Origin: Bimastos eiseni
Taxonomy: Eukaryota > Annelida > Clitellata > Crassiclitellata > Lumbricidae
Assembly: GCA_959347315.1 (NCBI GenBank)
Contig: OY365810.1
Coordinates: 24,890,604-24,954,603 of the forward strand
Direction of reading: 5' to 3'
DNA length: 64,000 bases
The notes under the pieces were generated by a model, which saw only the letters and a program-made list of their open reading frames with translations, had not been told where the DNA came from and searched no databases. The translations under genes and the position numbers were made by a program. Shown in pieces: positions 31,742 through 46,300 of this stretch (within the stretch, counting starts at the first letter, position 1; every line of letters begins with the position of its first letter).

Positions 31742-34310
31742 GTAAAAGCTTCCGTTATGGATTGAGTCAGTATGAGGCGAGGAAACAACTAGATCACCCT
31801 GCGCTGCAGAGCTCTGCGGCTAGCCACGGATAACAGCGAACTAAATAGCTGAGGTTGTACAATGCATAGTTGTGCATCAGCATAAACTTGATGCATCTTT
31901 ACATAAAAAGCAATACAGCTTCTCCCACATGTAACTACATAGTTGACCAAACTTGCCAGATAACAATAAAAAGTTGATAATACAACAATTTGTATAGCAT
32001 CATATCACAGCCGAAGGAAAGGGCACTACACGAGTTAAACAGTCCATGAGCTGCAAGTTAAATGTAGTGTTTGAAATGGATTGAACTTGGTTAATCAGTT
32101 TGTGTGTGCAGGTCATAGGCTTATGTAAGTGTATGTATGTACTTATGTAAGTGTATGTACCGAAACAAGATAGACCATTCACGTACCTCACAGAAGCAAT
32201 GTTAGCCCAAGTGGTCTTACCTGTAGGTCATTATGAACAAAAGGTCATCTATAAGCAGTTCATTGAAAAAGTCAACACTGGCTGTACTAGAGTAATCTGT
32301 TCAAGTCAAAATACAAAACTAGTATGGTAAAAAACCAAAGTACATTGTACTTTATAAAGGTTATATATCACATAGCGGTGTCAAATCAAGCGAGTATCAT
32401 GTTGACAATAAGTAGAATACACAAGACACAAGTTTCAATTTGTAAATACTATTGCATGTAGTGATATTGAAGTGTGCAACATACTGGACTTAATGTAGGA
32501 CTACGGTCACAAGTGCATTCTGAATTCATCTGCCCCTATAATCAGTCTTTGCTGGTGGAAAGAGGCCTACAAATACACTACATGCACATTTGCACACACA
32601 GATATCTATAAAATCCAATCAACTGGCATTGTAAGTGGTGTCTCAAAGTATTACTTCTTAATAATAATAATATATGAGAAAATGATGACAAGCAAAACAG
32701 AAATTACAACACAAATTGAAGCATATTAAAAGGAAATGTTTTAGCAATTGAGATAATGAGTACATCAATGGAATTTCAGTATTAGCACAAAGCTGCTAGA
32801 AATGCATACTTCTTCAGATACAGATTGCTAGAAATGCATACTCTTTCAGATACAGATTGAGTATAAAAAGCTTACATTGTTGTATAAAGCGAACAAATTA
32901 TTAAACTACCCAGTTATACAGAAGAATGAACTGAAATGTGACTAGTAACCAGGCAAAAAGCAATTATGTAACCAAATGGTTGGAAGCAAATAAGAAAAAG
33001 CATTTGAGCATTGAAAATACATTAACAGTCGTCAGTTCCATTCCTTGGGACCACAACATGGAATGAACAAAGTCCTGTATTAACATGGCTAAACCAAAGA
33101 CTGCACAACGGATGTAAACATCACATCATATCAGGTAAGCATCAAGTGACCAGTGTTAAATCAGCTTCAATTGAAACACAGATTCAACACCAGCAACTAC
33201 CGTAAACGTGTTCCTCTATGATGTGCTACAAATTGCTCTAAGAATCGAAGCCTGGTATGGCAATGAAAAGGTCATAGCATTATCTTTGTGCCAACATACA
33301 ACCATATTACACATAGCAGAACACAGTTAAAAAATATGTAAACGGAATGTCCAGTTTTCAAATAATTCAAGTGCGCTCATAGCCAGTGCTAGCCTGATTA
33401 GTGATGGAATATCCTCCATCTGTCACAATAATTTTTTTTTCACAAGTGGAAAAAAGTCAACATATATGCCATGAAAATGCTGATGAAACTATTAAATATT
33501 AAAATTATACATTTTAAATAACATGTATAAAACCTAATTATAGAGGATCACAGAAAACCAAAGCTTTTCAAAAACTGATGCAGAAGAAAAACCATTAACC
33601 GGATCCCACATAATAGGACGACTCACTACCTGTGCCTGATAATCTACAATGATACACACAATGAGAATTTCTCAATGACATGTAATGTCATCAGCTATGT
33701 ATTTCCTTTATGTTAAATCACCCAGTGTCATCAACTATCTCTCATCTGCCAAATCTTCCAAATAGCCAGAATTTCTGATGTAATGATTTAACCTCTCCCC
33801 AAAATTAAAAACCAAATTACAATGCACACCACTCATAGCCAATTCTATCAAAAGACCATTCAAGACAGATCAGTTGTTTATAGAGAACCAGCTCAATTAA
33901 ATTCACCTAATGACTTTTATATAAAACCTGTAATGGTCATCCAAGCGATACAAAATAACATGTTTGCAATACAATACAATGCTTCGTTAAAACCAAAGCT
34001 TACCACAGCAAAAACTAGATTTACATTCAACATATTTAGACAGCACCAAAGTTACACGCACAGTAAAGACAACACAGTTAGTTAAACCGGATCATTCCTC
34101 AGGTCGTCTTTGGCTTCAGTCATTTCATTACATACATCTATTTGAGGCAGGATACAACCATGAGCACGTGGTAAAACTAAAAGTCGAATATTATTTTCAT
34201 AAAAAAATAAAAATACTTCTACAACTAGATATAAATAGTCATCAAAACAGGTTGGAACATCTGAGATACTACACTGAAGAGAGATTTGGTGAAACAGATT
34301 CTTAATTCTA
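31742..34310. other. No gene seen; 3' flank of IDH3B
   Basis: AT-rich sequence with no coding exon recognised. A short direct duplication AGAAATGCATACT.(T)TTCAGATACAGATTG lies at 32799-32860. IDH3B transcription (minus strand) ends somewhere in the right part of this stretch. Confidence 0.4.
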
Positions 34311-37300
34311 TTACTGGAGGTTGTCGATGACAGCCTGAGTGAAGCCAGTCCTGGTTCCTTGGCCACCCATGTCTCTTGTTCTCACCTGATTAAAGACAAA
34401 TTACTATGTGTATATCAACAGACAGATATGATCATTTTAAAACAGTTTAGGTGGAAACTGAATGGCAGCACAGGAGCAAAAGTTTAAAAGCAATACACTG
34501 AATAGAGTTACAAAAGAATTGATAAGATCTAGTTTTAAAGTGAAACCAGTGATATTTACAATCTGGAAAGTAAGCATGACTAGAATAAGGCCATATTAAA
34601 ACTGTATTCCATTAAATCACTGCATGTATGACATCTAATAAATGAACCTTGATATATATACAATTCATTGATTTCCAAGCACTACAGCACAAGCGTAACC
34701 TTGTGCTTTGCAAGCACACACTACGGCACAAGCATAACATTTCTGCACCGTGGCATATTTCTTACTGGTTTCTTTCTATTCATGCTGTGCTCATCACTGT
34801 TACTGTACAATAAAAAAATAGTAATGAGAAGTGGGTGACCCCCACCAGCAGATCAATATTGTTCCCTGTCGGACCGTGTCAGTTTACCCATTTACACCGA
34901 TGAACTATTGCAACAAATGAACATGCACTTGTATTTGGTGAGCAATAAGGCTTAAAAGTTGAATTGAAATAACAACTATTGATCTTGTAGCATATCTGGA
35001 CACAGACACAGCTTTTGGTTCTTCTTAAAAATGTATAACTACGATTCTTAGATACTTCAGATACCAGTCAGTAGACAGAACTATGTGGGAAATCAGCAGA
35101 GTATACAGGGGGTACCTGCTATTTCATGCGGATCCATTCCCATAGCCTTGAGCTCCCTATGCTCAACATTATTTGTCTAAAAAAAAGTCTCCTTGCCAAG
35201 ATGTTATACAAACATAATCAAAGTTTCTTAAGATCTGGTTAATTCAGCTCTATACTTCACTCCTGCAACTTATCTTAATCCCTACTCCTCTGAGTTTAAC
35301 TTGATATTCAAGTGCTCCTCTCTTTTAATTTTTGGTTTAACCTTTACCCCTCCAATTTTGGTTTAAACTAATCATAATTGGCCGTTCACAGCGAACTCAG
35401 GAGGGGCAAAGGTTAATAATTGTAATAATTACTTGTTTTTCTATATTATGCATGCCATGAGTTGTGCATTTGCTAGTGTCTCTCATGAAAGAATATACTT
35501 ACTCATAAAGTACCAACCAACAGCATACCAAAGTAATGCCACAGTCAAGTCAATACCCAACAAAGTCATTTTACAGAGACAGACACCAAAAACAATAAGA
35601 CTCCACATTTGAAACGATCACTGTGCGCTCGAGCGGCTAGATAAAAACTGCTTTAACAGTGTAATCATGAGTTAGTAGGCCTACTTGAAGTCAGTAGACA
35701 GAACTATGTGGGAAATCAGCAGAGTATACAGGGGGTACCTGCTATTTCATGCGGATCCATTCCCATAGCCTTGAGCTCCCTATGCTCAACATTATTTGTC
35801 TAAAAAAAAGTCTCCTTGCCAAGATGTTATACAAACATAATCAAAGTTTCTTAAGATCTGGTTAATTCAGCTCTATACTTCACTCCTGCAACTTATCTTA
35901 ATCCCTACTCCTCTGAGTTTAACTTGATATTCAAGTGCTCCTCTCTTTTAATTTTTGGTTTAACCTTTACCCCTCCAATTTTGGTTTAAACTAATCATAA
36001 TTGGCCGTTCACAGCGAACTCAGGAGGGGCAAAGGTTAATAATTGTAATAATTACTTGTTTTTCTATATTATGCATGCCATGAGTTGTGCATTTGCTAGT
36101 GTCTCTCATGAAAGAATATACTTACTCATAAAGTACCAACCAACAGCATACCAAAGTAATGCCACAGTCAAGTCAATACCCAACAAAGTCATTTTACAGA
36201 GACAGACACCAAAAACAATAAGACTCCACATTTGAAACGATCACTGTGCGCTCGAGCGGCTAGATAAAAACTGCTTTAACAGTGTAATCATGAGTTAGTA
36301 GGCCTACTTGAAGTGAATAGAAACCAATGCAGCTCGTCATTAACCTTTTAACCACCAGCATTATTGATTATGCCTTACACTGGTAGTTAAAGGGTTAACT
36401 TCTTAAGAGCGTCTCTAATTAGAGCTGACAATCACCTTTCCAGACTTTATGGTCAATTGAACAGCATCTTTGATCTTATCACTAAATTCGTCCAAATGAA
36501 GATGTTTCAACATGTTGGCAGCACACAGCAGCATGGCTGTCGGATTGGCCACGTCTTTCCCGGTTTTCTCAGGAAACGAGTGTCTAGCGCCCTGTTAAAA
36601 AAAATTGAACTAAACCTCATTTGCAAAAACCTAATTCCTTGCTACCATTTGCCATTTGATTTCCCTCTGCTTTTTTCTTTAGCAACCATTTTCAACATCC
36701 ATCAAAAACAAGACACAAAACTTTTCAATGTCAGTCAGCTAATAATTTTAGGAAAGCGGGAGAGTTTCGTGTTACATATTCATCAACATCGGCTGTTGCT
36801 TTGCCAATTTAACACTTTGACCGCTGACACATTTATTAGCCAGGCGCGGAAAATACAGGCCTATAAGCCTAAAATTTAGAAATTTTTTATTTTATGTTTT
36901 TACGCATTCTTTTGGTTGAAGAATAAACAAATAACTTCCTTTTGTGCATTTGCGTAAATGCCACACTGTAGGATTCTGAGTTTGAAACTGTTTGAAGCAT
37001 TGTTACAGACAAAGAGTAGGCAAGTGTTGCAGAAAGTACACATTTTGCTGCGTCTTCGAGGCTTGGTATAAACCACACACTTCTAGCAAGTAGTGTTGTT
37101 TTAATAATGTTTTAAATTTAGTTTTAGTTATGATTGTTAGTCTTCATTTTTAGTTTTAGTTACAATTGTTTCTCAATTCTAGTTTTAGTTTTTGTTGTAG
37201 TTTCTATGTCTCAATTATAGTTTTAGTTAGTTTTAGTTTTGTCGATTATAGTTTTAGCTAGTTTTAGTTTTATCAAATAAAGTTTTGGTTTAGGTAGCTT

Positions 37301-40300
37301 AGCTGATTTTAGTTTAAGTAAGCTAACTATAGTTTATAAGTAACTATAATTATAGTTTAGCTGAAGTATTCTAATTACACTTTAGTAATTTAATATCGAT
37401 TTAAGCTATAGCAATAATATTTTTATTTTTTTTTAATTCTAATCAAATGTCAATGGTAGACCATCATTATTATGGTCTACCATTGACATTCGTCACGCGT
37501 GAGGCCAAAGACGCGAGAAATTTCAACATTTCTGAATAAATTAAGTGAACTTTTCGCAGTAAGTACTATACATTTTTGCTAAATAAAAAACATAGGATTC
37601 GAATTCGCGTTAAACAGTAACAGGAGATAGACACATATCATTCTCCTCGTATGTGTTAACATAGATGAACAATTACTAGAAAAGGTAATGTATGGCATAA
37701 CATCACATCATTTGCAGAATTATGTACTAACATGCAAACAACGAATAGGCGCCTAAGTTAGGAACATTTTCAAACAGAAATATTTGTTTTATTCCAGCTA
37801 AATATCGTTTTAGTTTTCATTGCATCTATTTTCGTTTAGTTTTAGTCTTAATTGCCACAAAGTTTGTTTTAGTTTTCGTTGGTTCTGTGATTTCGTTTTA
37901 GTTTAAGTTTTCGTTAACGAAAACGGTTGAATTTCGTTAATTGACATTTTCGTTTTAGTTAACGAAAACAACACTACTAACAAGGTCTCTCTTTGTTTGC
38001 AGTTGATAGGATGACATCCGATTTGTGAGAAGAGCGCAAAATATCTCCTCATGACCAGTAAACAGTTCAAGGAAAGACTAGGCCACAGCCTATAGCAAAC
38101 TCATGTTAGCATGCCACACAATCTAGCAACCACCATATCTACAGGCATTGTGCAAAATTAATTTCACAGATCCTTCCAACTATCCTGACAAATATCCATT
38201 CTTTTTCAAATACTATCTTGTTTTATTTATTTTGTTTACCGCAACACATGATGTAGGAAATACTTCTTACATTGTGCCGCAAGGCGAAGAACTAAGATGG
38301 CCGACGTCAACAAAGACACATCATTCATCTGTTTGTAGTCACTGACAGTGCCAAAAATAGTCTAGAATAATCTTACATGCATTCAGTACATAGCAGCACA
38401 TGTCCAATATCATTTATACGAAATAGGAAATATTACTGCCACTCTGAATAACATCTGATCGGTAGTTACTTTTGGGACGTGTATACATGTCCCTAGCATC
38501 CCAGCAAACCAAATTTGGTTAGTGTACACACGTCCCTAGCGGTCAAAGTGTTAAACTAAAGGATGAACCATTTCCTACATCCATCATATTTCATTTATAT
38601 TTTTTCAACTAAAATAATCTTACTTTAATTTAAAGTATTCATATTCAGGTAGTTAAACATATATCAGTGAGTTTTTCCTTCACACTGAATAATGCACTAT
38701 TCTTAGCTCATTCCTGACGGAAGAGTTTGTTACCGTATATACTCGCGTATAAGTCGAGTCTCGTATAAGCTGAAGCGTAATTTTTTGAAGAAAATAGCGT
38801 CCAAAATCGACGACTTCCATATATGTCAAACACATAAACTCAAAACGAGTGATGACAAAATTTTTTTTTTATTAGAAATTTCCCGAATATACAAAATCTA
38901 ATAAAATTGTGTTTGAAAATTATTCAAAATAATATAAACAATCAATAAGTGAATACAAATGAATGACTTCCATTCACTGCCTCCGGTTTGAGTAAGAAAT
39001 TTAGTAAGTAAGGGAGGCATCTCTTGCATGGCATTCGAATTTCCATACAGTTCAGCATAATCGACAACTTTCAACTTGAAACCAGTTTTGTAGGAGGCTC
39101 ACTTTCTCTTAAAATCGCTCATTATGGTAATTATTCGTAAGCATTTGGTTAACTGTGATTTATTGTGAAATCGATGTTAAAATAACCAAACAACTAAGGG
39201 CTTAAGTTTTGAATTCGCTTTCGTCACACGTGCGTATTTGGTCATCCGAAAATCTTTGGTCAATTTCGCGTCTCAGTCTAAGACTGTTTTTTTCGTCCGG
39301 AAATAGCATTAAATTTCTCGACTTATACGCGAGTATATACGGTAGCTCATTCTCGACACAAGAATCCTACTCAGTGAATGTGCCTTTAACTCATATATGA
39401 TATAAAAAGGCATATATAGCAACTACAGCATGATCTGCTGTCCAGTCCTGAAAAACTTTTTGAACTAAGTAAGCTCTGCTTAGGAAAGAGTATTGTTTTG
39501 CATTTCACCAGAATAGGAATTTGGACATATTAGCAAGCTATATGTCAGCACTTGCTTGGTCAAAACAGATAGTATGCATATTCAGATGAGATGCTGATAT
39601 AATAAAAATCATTTATTGATAGAAAACACTGTTTTACACCATGATCTATTACAAAGAGATTGATTTTTGATGTCCTTAAGCAGTAGATGATACATGATTT
39701 AAATGGATACCTGGAGCACAGGCATTGGTGACCTAAGACATCGAAATAAAATTCTTTAATTACATTTTTTATCGTCAACAATAAGTGGCATCTGGAAGTT
39801 ACGGGGCCTGGGTCTTAAATCATGTCAGCACTTTACGTGACCCTCTGAGAAAGGTTACAATTTTACAATAGATATCTTGAAGTGCCAACCTACTGGCTCG
39901 TAAACAGCAACATCACTGCTGTGACTTTCTCCGGGTACCACACCAGCACCACCAACAAGTCCAGCACCCAAGTTGTCAATAATGTTGCCATAGAGATTTG
40001 GCATCACCATGACATCGAACTGGTTTGGGTTGGAAACAAGCTGAAAAAGCAAATTTTAATCAAACACTGCAGTGATAAATACTTGAAAATCAGTACGAAA
40101 TCAGATGACAGTAAAGCATGTAAGTGCTCTCAGATTAGTTCCCTCAAACAAGAACTATATAAATTGATCATAAATACATTGATTCTGTCAGGGGTACTCC
40201 TCAGGTATTGCATGTATTTACAGATTTCTATAGCACCTTGCCCAGGACTAAAATCTTTTAAGAAATATATTAAAATCAATTACAATCAGCCAAGTCCATT

Positions 40301-43300
40301 AGCCACAATGATACAAGCATTTAACACAAGACCTGAATTCTCAAAGTTTATCATAAAACACAAAGATCTACACAAATGGGCTCTAAAAAAAAATCTTTTG
40401 ACATTCATATGCTATACATAAATTCTCATAATGAATTATTGAAAATTCATGTTTAAGTCCAGTGCATCCTGTATCAAAACCTTAGTTTATAGTAAGAAAA
40501 TTTGAAACATTATTGAGTTTCTGATAGTATGTACCTGGCAATTAAAGCATGTGATCACCTCACAGAGAAGCTATGACAATTAGAGAGAACAAATGACAAT
40601 TAGAGAGAACAATTGCAGTTACCTGCATACAGGCATTGTCGATAATCATAGACTTAAATTCAATGATGGGATAAAGCTTAGAAATTTCTGTGCAGCACTC
40701 AAGGAACAGTCCATCTGACAGCTTCCTAAAAATTAATGTCAACTTTACAAAACATCAAAAATTTTTATAACTGAAAATTTGTGACAAAATCGAAAATTAT
40801 ATTTCTAGAAGAAGCTATCTAAGGCTGTATATTTATAATAAGTAAATGAAACATTAACATGTACATATTGTATACGATACAACGTGATATCAGCATAAAT
40901 ACACATGGTATGTTTCATCAATAGTGGCTACCAGATAAAATTGAATGCAACACATAAAAGTCAGATGATGTGAGTGCCATTCTCTGCATTGCAAAGTTCT
41001 GCATAATTAGGAGGCATGAAATTGCTGAACATTAACCAAATTCACACTTTACAGTAAAGTGGTGCATTACCAAAGTCTTACTAGTTACACATGAACAGGA
41101 ACCTATTTCAATACAAACCAGTACAACACATATTCTTATATACAATAAACTTGAAATTTGACTTCATTATGACACTTAACTTCACCTCAAAAATAAAAAA
41201 AAATCAAGCATCATAATGTGTATTTTCTACTAGTATAAGGCTTGATGTCAATGCATTAAATGAGCAGAGAAGAGTGATAACTTACATGATGTTCGCCTTG
41301 TGAACAGCAGTCACTTTCTTGCGTCCATGTCTCACAGCGTAATCAAAGGCAAATCGAGCGATTCGAATTGAGTTCACTCTTGTCACGATTTTCAGTGCCT
41401 CCACTACCCCAGGAACACTCTACAGCATAGAAAGCGATATGGAAATAATTAATAACATAAAAAAGGAAAAATGTCTGTGGCTCTGAAATGTAACATGGAA
41501 TGAGTCATTGAGGACTTCGCGTCGTGGCCGGCCCTGCCTGCCTATCATCTTGCTAATGTCTTGCCAACTTAAGTTAAAAAAAAATGGAGCATTTGTTACA
41601 CCTATCACTGATGATGACTATGATGATAATTATAATTATTTTGATGAAGAAACTTTCAATATAACTTGAGGTGCCATTCATTTTGAATTGACCACAATAT
41701 CAAATGGTCTTAGGTCATATGACACTATTTCACACAGCAACTATACAAAGAGTCTAACCTCATGCTCAAGTGCGCTGTATTCACCCTCCAAAGACTCTCG
41801 TATGACGACAATGTCAATGTCGTTGTGACGTGTCTTAAACCCTGGCAAGCTCTTTATGTGAACCACATTGGCATACAGATCGAGTGCTTGCCTATAAACA
41901 TAATTATAAAGTAAACATATTTTATCAGTCCAAGCATTTCAGAAAAACTTAAGCTTGCATATCATGAAAAATAATTATTAAACCCTTAGTCTAAAATCTG
42001 GACAAATATAAACCACCAACATCTACATAGCCACTGAACAATCCTTTAAATCTAACGTAATAGCAAAGCTGGATTTTATTTAAATACATCACATTCATAA
42101 CATTTATATACAACAAATACATTTCTATGTAACAATAATAACATCACTATAAATTTACACACATTTTAAATACAACTATGCAAGTAGGAGAAAAGAAGTT
42201 TAATTAATTCTTTAATGGGAATGTACCAAAAGCGACTGGGAAAACAAGTCAACTAATCATGAAGGTATTAAATCAGGTCCTTAATCAGAAACCATTCCTA
42301 TGTGGAGTTCCCATATCCAAGAGTCTTTAGATATCCTGTATATCTTTATTTCCAAGCAATCCATATTCTTTTATCCATTGACTGGAATAACAAACCATGT
42401 AGTCTCCTCAACTACAACACCATTAGAACATAGATACCAACTTTCCCAAATCTTCATGACATGACCTTGTTATACCACACCATGTTCTACGGAAACCTTT
42501 TATATGGCAACCAGAAACAGCGTCGTACAGTGTATTCTTAGCCTAGACTCGCCTCATTTTCATGTTAAGCGTTTGAAGAATTCCAGCTGTGTAGTACGTT
42601 GGGGATGAAATAATTCCCTTCAGACAGACTTTGTTCCTCAGACAAGACTCGATCACTTTTTCCGTGTTGACAGCCAACTCTGGGCGGATCTCACTTTAAA
42701 AAAACAGATCAAAAGACACATTTTATCAAAACTCTATTCTTCATTGTTGACTTCTCATTTTAGACCAACATATCATAAGTGTCACATTATATCTAGCCAA
42801 CAGTATTATGTTTAAATGTTATTCATCATAATAACTTAAAACAACTTATATTCAGCTGCTATATAAATAGGGGCAAGAACAGCTTTATGCTGGTATCACA
42901 GTCATCATCTGGTAGAGCATCAATCACACTTAAAGCAATGTCAATAAATAGTCGGCTATCAGATAGAAAAAGTCATTAGGAATCGATGGCCTTCCCATGT
43001 GGGTTAAGCTTCTAAGTACCCACTGACAGACAAATGCTACAAATTACAGGTACACAGCCCCATACGACACAATAAGATTTTATTTCATTGATGTCAAAGT
43101 ATCCAAGCATTAACCCCAGCTTTTATGACTACACAAGGTTGGAAATTAAATACATTATAGAATTACATAGTATGAATAGACAGACATCACAAATGGTAGC
43201 TGAAAACCAGACCTGCTCAAAATCTCCTCAAAGTCAACTGGGACGCCAGCAGCTGAAAAGACCTGCTGAACGCTTGACATCAGTTCTGGTCCAACACCAT

Positions 43301-46300
43301 CGCCAGGCACCATCGTCACTAGCTTTCGACCCGATTCTGAGCTGAAAATGGGCTGAATCCAATTTCAAATACAGATAATAAATCATAACCGCAAAGAATC
43401 AACAACAGAACTTTAGCAAATGAATATATACGGCACATAAATCTTTTAAAAAATTTTGATTTCAATACAAACTGAAAATGAAAGAATTAGGGCTGTCAAC
43501 GGTTAACCGGTTATCCGATTAACCAACCGTTGATTAGTAACCAGTTGGTGAAATTCACCTGCCGCTAACCGTTGAAATGATATACCCTCTAAATCTTTAT
43601 CCTTCTTGTTTCAGAATATGTTATTTCTTGTTGTTACTCAAGGGGATATTTTATTTCAGGGAGTTAAACTTTTTAGACCACCCGAAATCTGCATGATACA
43701 TCGTCAGGCGAACGACCAAGCTGAAGACCGTCTAGCACACATTGATACTACTGGGCCACCTATATATTTCTAATTTATAGTACGAGCCAACGACCCAGCC
43801 GAAGACCGTCTAGCACAGCACACATTGATAAACTGCACTACTGGGCCATCTAACTACGCATAATTTATAGTACTACTAAGTCAGTTTGCGGCAGTTTCCC
43901 CCCCCTAGAAAATCCCTAATAAATTAGCAAACCAACGGTTATCCGGTTAACCGCTCACATAGACGGCGGTTAACCGGTTGGGATTTTAACAGATGTTTGA
44001 CAGCCCTAGAAAGAATGTGTGAGAGGTATATAAACCCAGGTCTAAGCTACAGTTGGGTATTTAAACGATGTATACATACATTGTGCAAAATGAGGAACTT
44101 AACTCATAATTACTCTCTGCTCTTTTCCTAGAACCCCTCTCAGGCATTCCTCTCTCATCTTAAGACTGTTTCATTTGGCTGCACTGGGGTTGGGAGCGCT
44201 CCTGAGTAGTCACTTTGAAGAGGCACTATACATAAATTATCTTAATAATAATAATAATAATAATAACAATTAAACATTAACATATCTTGAACTACTATGC
44301 ACGGTAAGACAAAGACAATGGAGATGGATAGGGCATGTGCTAAGAGGAAACTCAATAATGAAAACGATCATAGAAGGAAAGATGGAAGGAAAACGCAGAA
44401 AAGGAAGACCCAGACGAGTGATGCTGGACTGGATGATGCCAGAGACTTAAAAGAGGAAGCGCAGAGGAATGGCAACGTCGAACATTTGAACCTGCTTGAA
44501 AAAGCAGAGAACAAGAATAAGAAGATATCTTGAACATAAATATCCAGTCACATACAAAATAGCTTCTTCACAAGATTCTGTATCATAACATGAATTCTTA
44601 ATTTGATCATGAAAATGGATCCAAAAAGTTGATTAAGTAATAAACTTCATCAGTGTTATTTCAGTTCTAAAAAATTCCCAATTTCTAATTCAGCTCAAAG
44701 GGTCAAATTTCAGTTCTTGATCAATTCCCAAATAAAAATAATTCTCATTTCAGTTCCAAATCAAGCTATAAAATAATTTCAGTTCCAATTCAAGTTCTAG
44801 GCCAATATCAGTTCCATATCCAGTTCTGAAAATGTATTTTCAAATAATATTAATTCAGCCATTAAATAAATAACAGCACAAAACACAATAGCTGATAGAT
44901 ATTCCTGGCTTATAATAGCCTAAAACATTTTTTTATATTAATAGATATAGATCAGAGGCATCTCAGTAAATCTGCTGGAGATGTGCTATCAAATTGATGG
45001 AGTTATTGCAAGCGATGTCCCACAAGCAACACTGGTGACTTCATCCAGCACTGTGCACACCGATTTACCTGTATTTTCATGGTTAACATTAAACTTCCAA
45101 ACTGGACCATCATTCTTTCTGCCTCATAACATGCAAGACAGACTCATTCTCAAATAAATTAAACATAAGAATATTCCCTTTAAAATCAAATACTGGGTCA
45201 ATTAGCTATTCATTATTCGGCTGAATAGTAGTGGTCGGACCGAATATGAATAGTGTGACATCTGTTTCTGCACAAGCGGCGGCTGCTATATCGAGTGCTA
45301 TATCGAACTCTCTACTGCCTGGACCACGGTATCGCAGCATGAGCCATATAATATCTAAGTATATTTAAATTTAATTCCATTCCTATTTTACAGACTGGCA
45401 GAAGGCTGCATAAAATGTAGTTAACATTTTACTTTTAGTTTATGCATTCAGTTTACTGAACTGAAACTTTTGCTCACATTTGAGGGTAGACCTATTTCAT
45501 ACAGCATTCACATTCGTATTTGGCCGAATAGTTGATCCAATTATTCGTATTAGCCCTAACAAGAAACATGACATCAACTGACTCTGCCACTGTTCACTCT
45601 CTGACAGTGCCAGTCCCAAGCCTGGATAAAGGAGGAGGGCAACGCTAATGAACTTTGTTTCACAGTGTCATTGAGCTGACTACTACTACAGCATCAACTC
45701 AACTCTGTTCAAGTAACCAATGGAAAGGCCGCAAATTGAACAAAGATCGTGCACGGCAAAGAACCCAGAGTCGAAGATTACGGAACTTAAATACTCGCCG
45801 ACATAATGATGAATGGTCTCACTCATAGCTACAGACAATGAAGTGAATGAACCACAAAACTATCATAGTGCATAATTATGTCCTGAAAATAATCCTATTT
45901 CTGTTCACATTTCCGTTCTTTGCGACGGAAACACCTCAGCTCTCATTCAATTCTAATTCTCAAAATAAGTCATAATTTTGATTCTCATTCTCATTAACAA
46001 AAGTAATAATCATAAATCAAATTCCTATTTACGTTGATGAAAATAAACAACACGGGGGTCCTTAAAATGCAGATGAATGCGGACAAGAGGAAGAATGACG
46101 AGCCTCACAGATGCCCTCACCCAAATTTGGTACATACAATCGTTATTTCAGTTCAAGCTGTTGGCCATAAACCTATGTTGTATAAAGCCACTCAACATCT
46201 TTGTTGACTTCCCTTGACTGATAGGATTCATTTCAAAGTTCTCTTGCTTACATTCAAAGCATTGTTGGGTCAAGCTCCACTCTATCTATGTGATCTTAAC

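Noticed and set aside
36457..36879. 140-codon plus-strand open frame
   Set aside because: Antisense shadow of IDH3B exon 9 extended into intron and the TTAA element.
39882..40421. 179-codon plus-strand open frame
   Set aside because: It is antisense to IDH3B exon 8, which has overwhelming family similarity on the minus strand.
42541..42553. Apparent stop/frameshift at the end of IDH3B exon 4 as a sign of a pseudogene
   Set aside because: A GC-AG intron restores frame and exact homologous length, and all other exons are intact.
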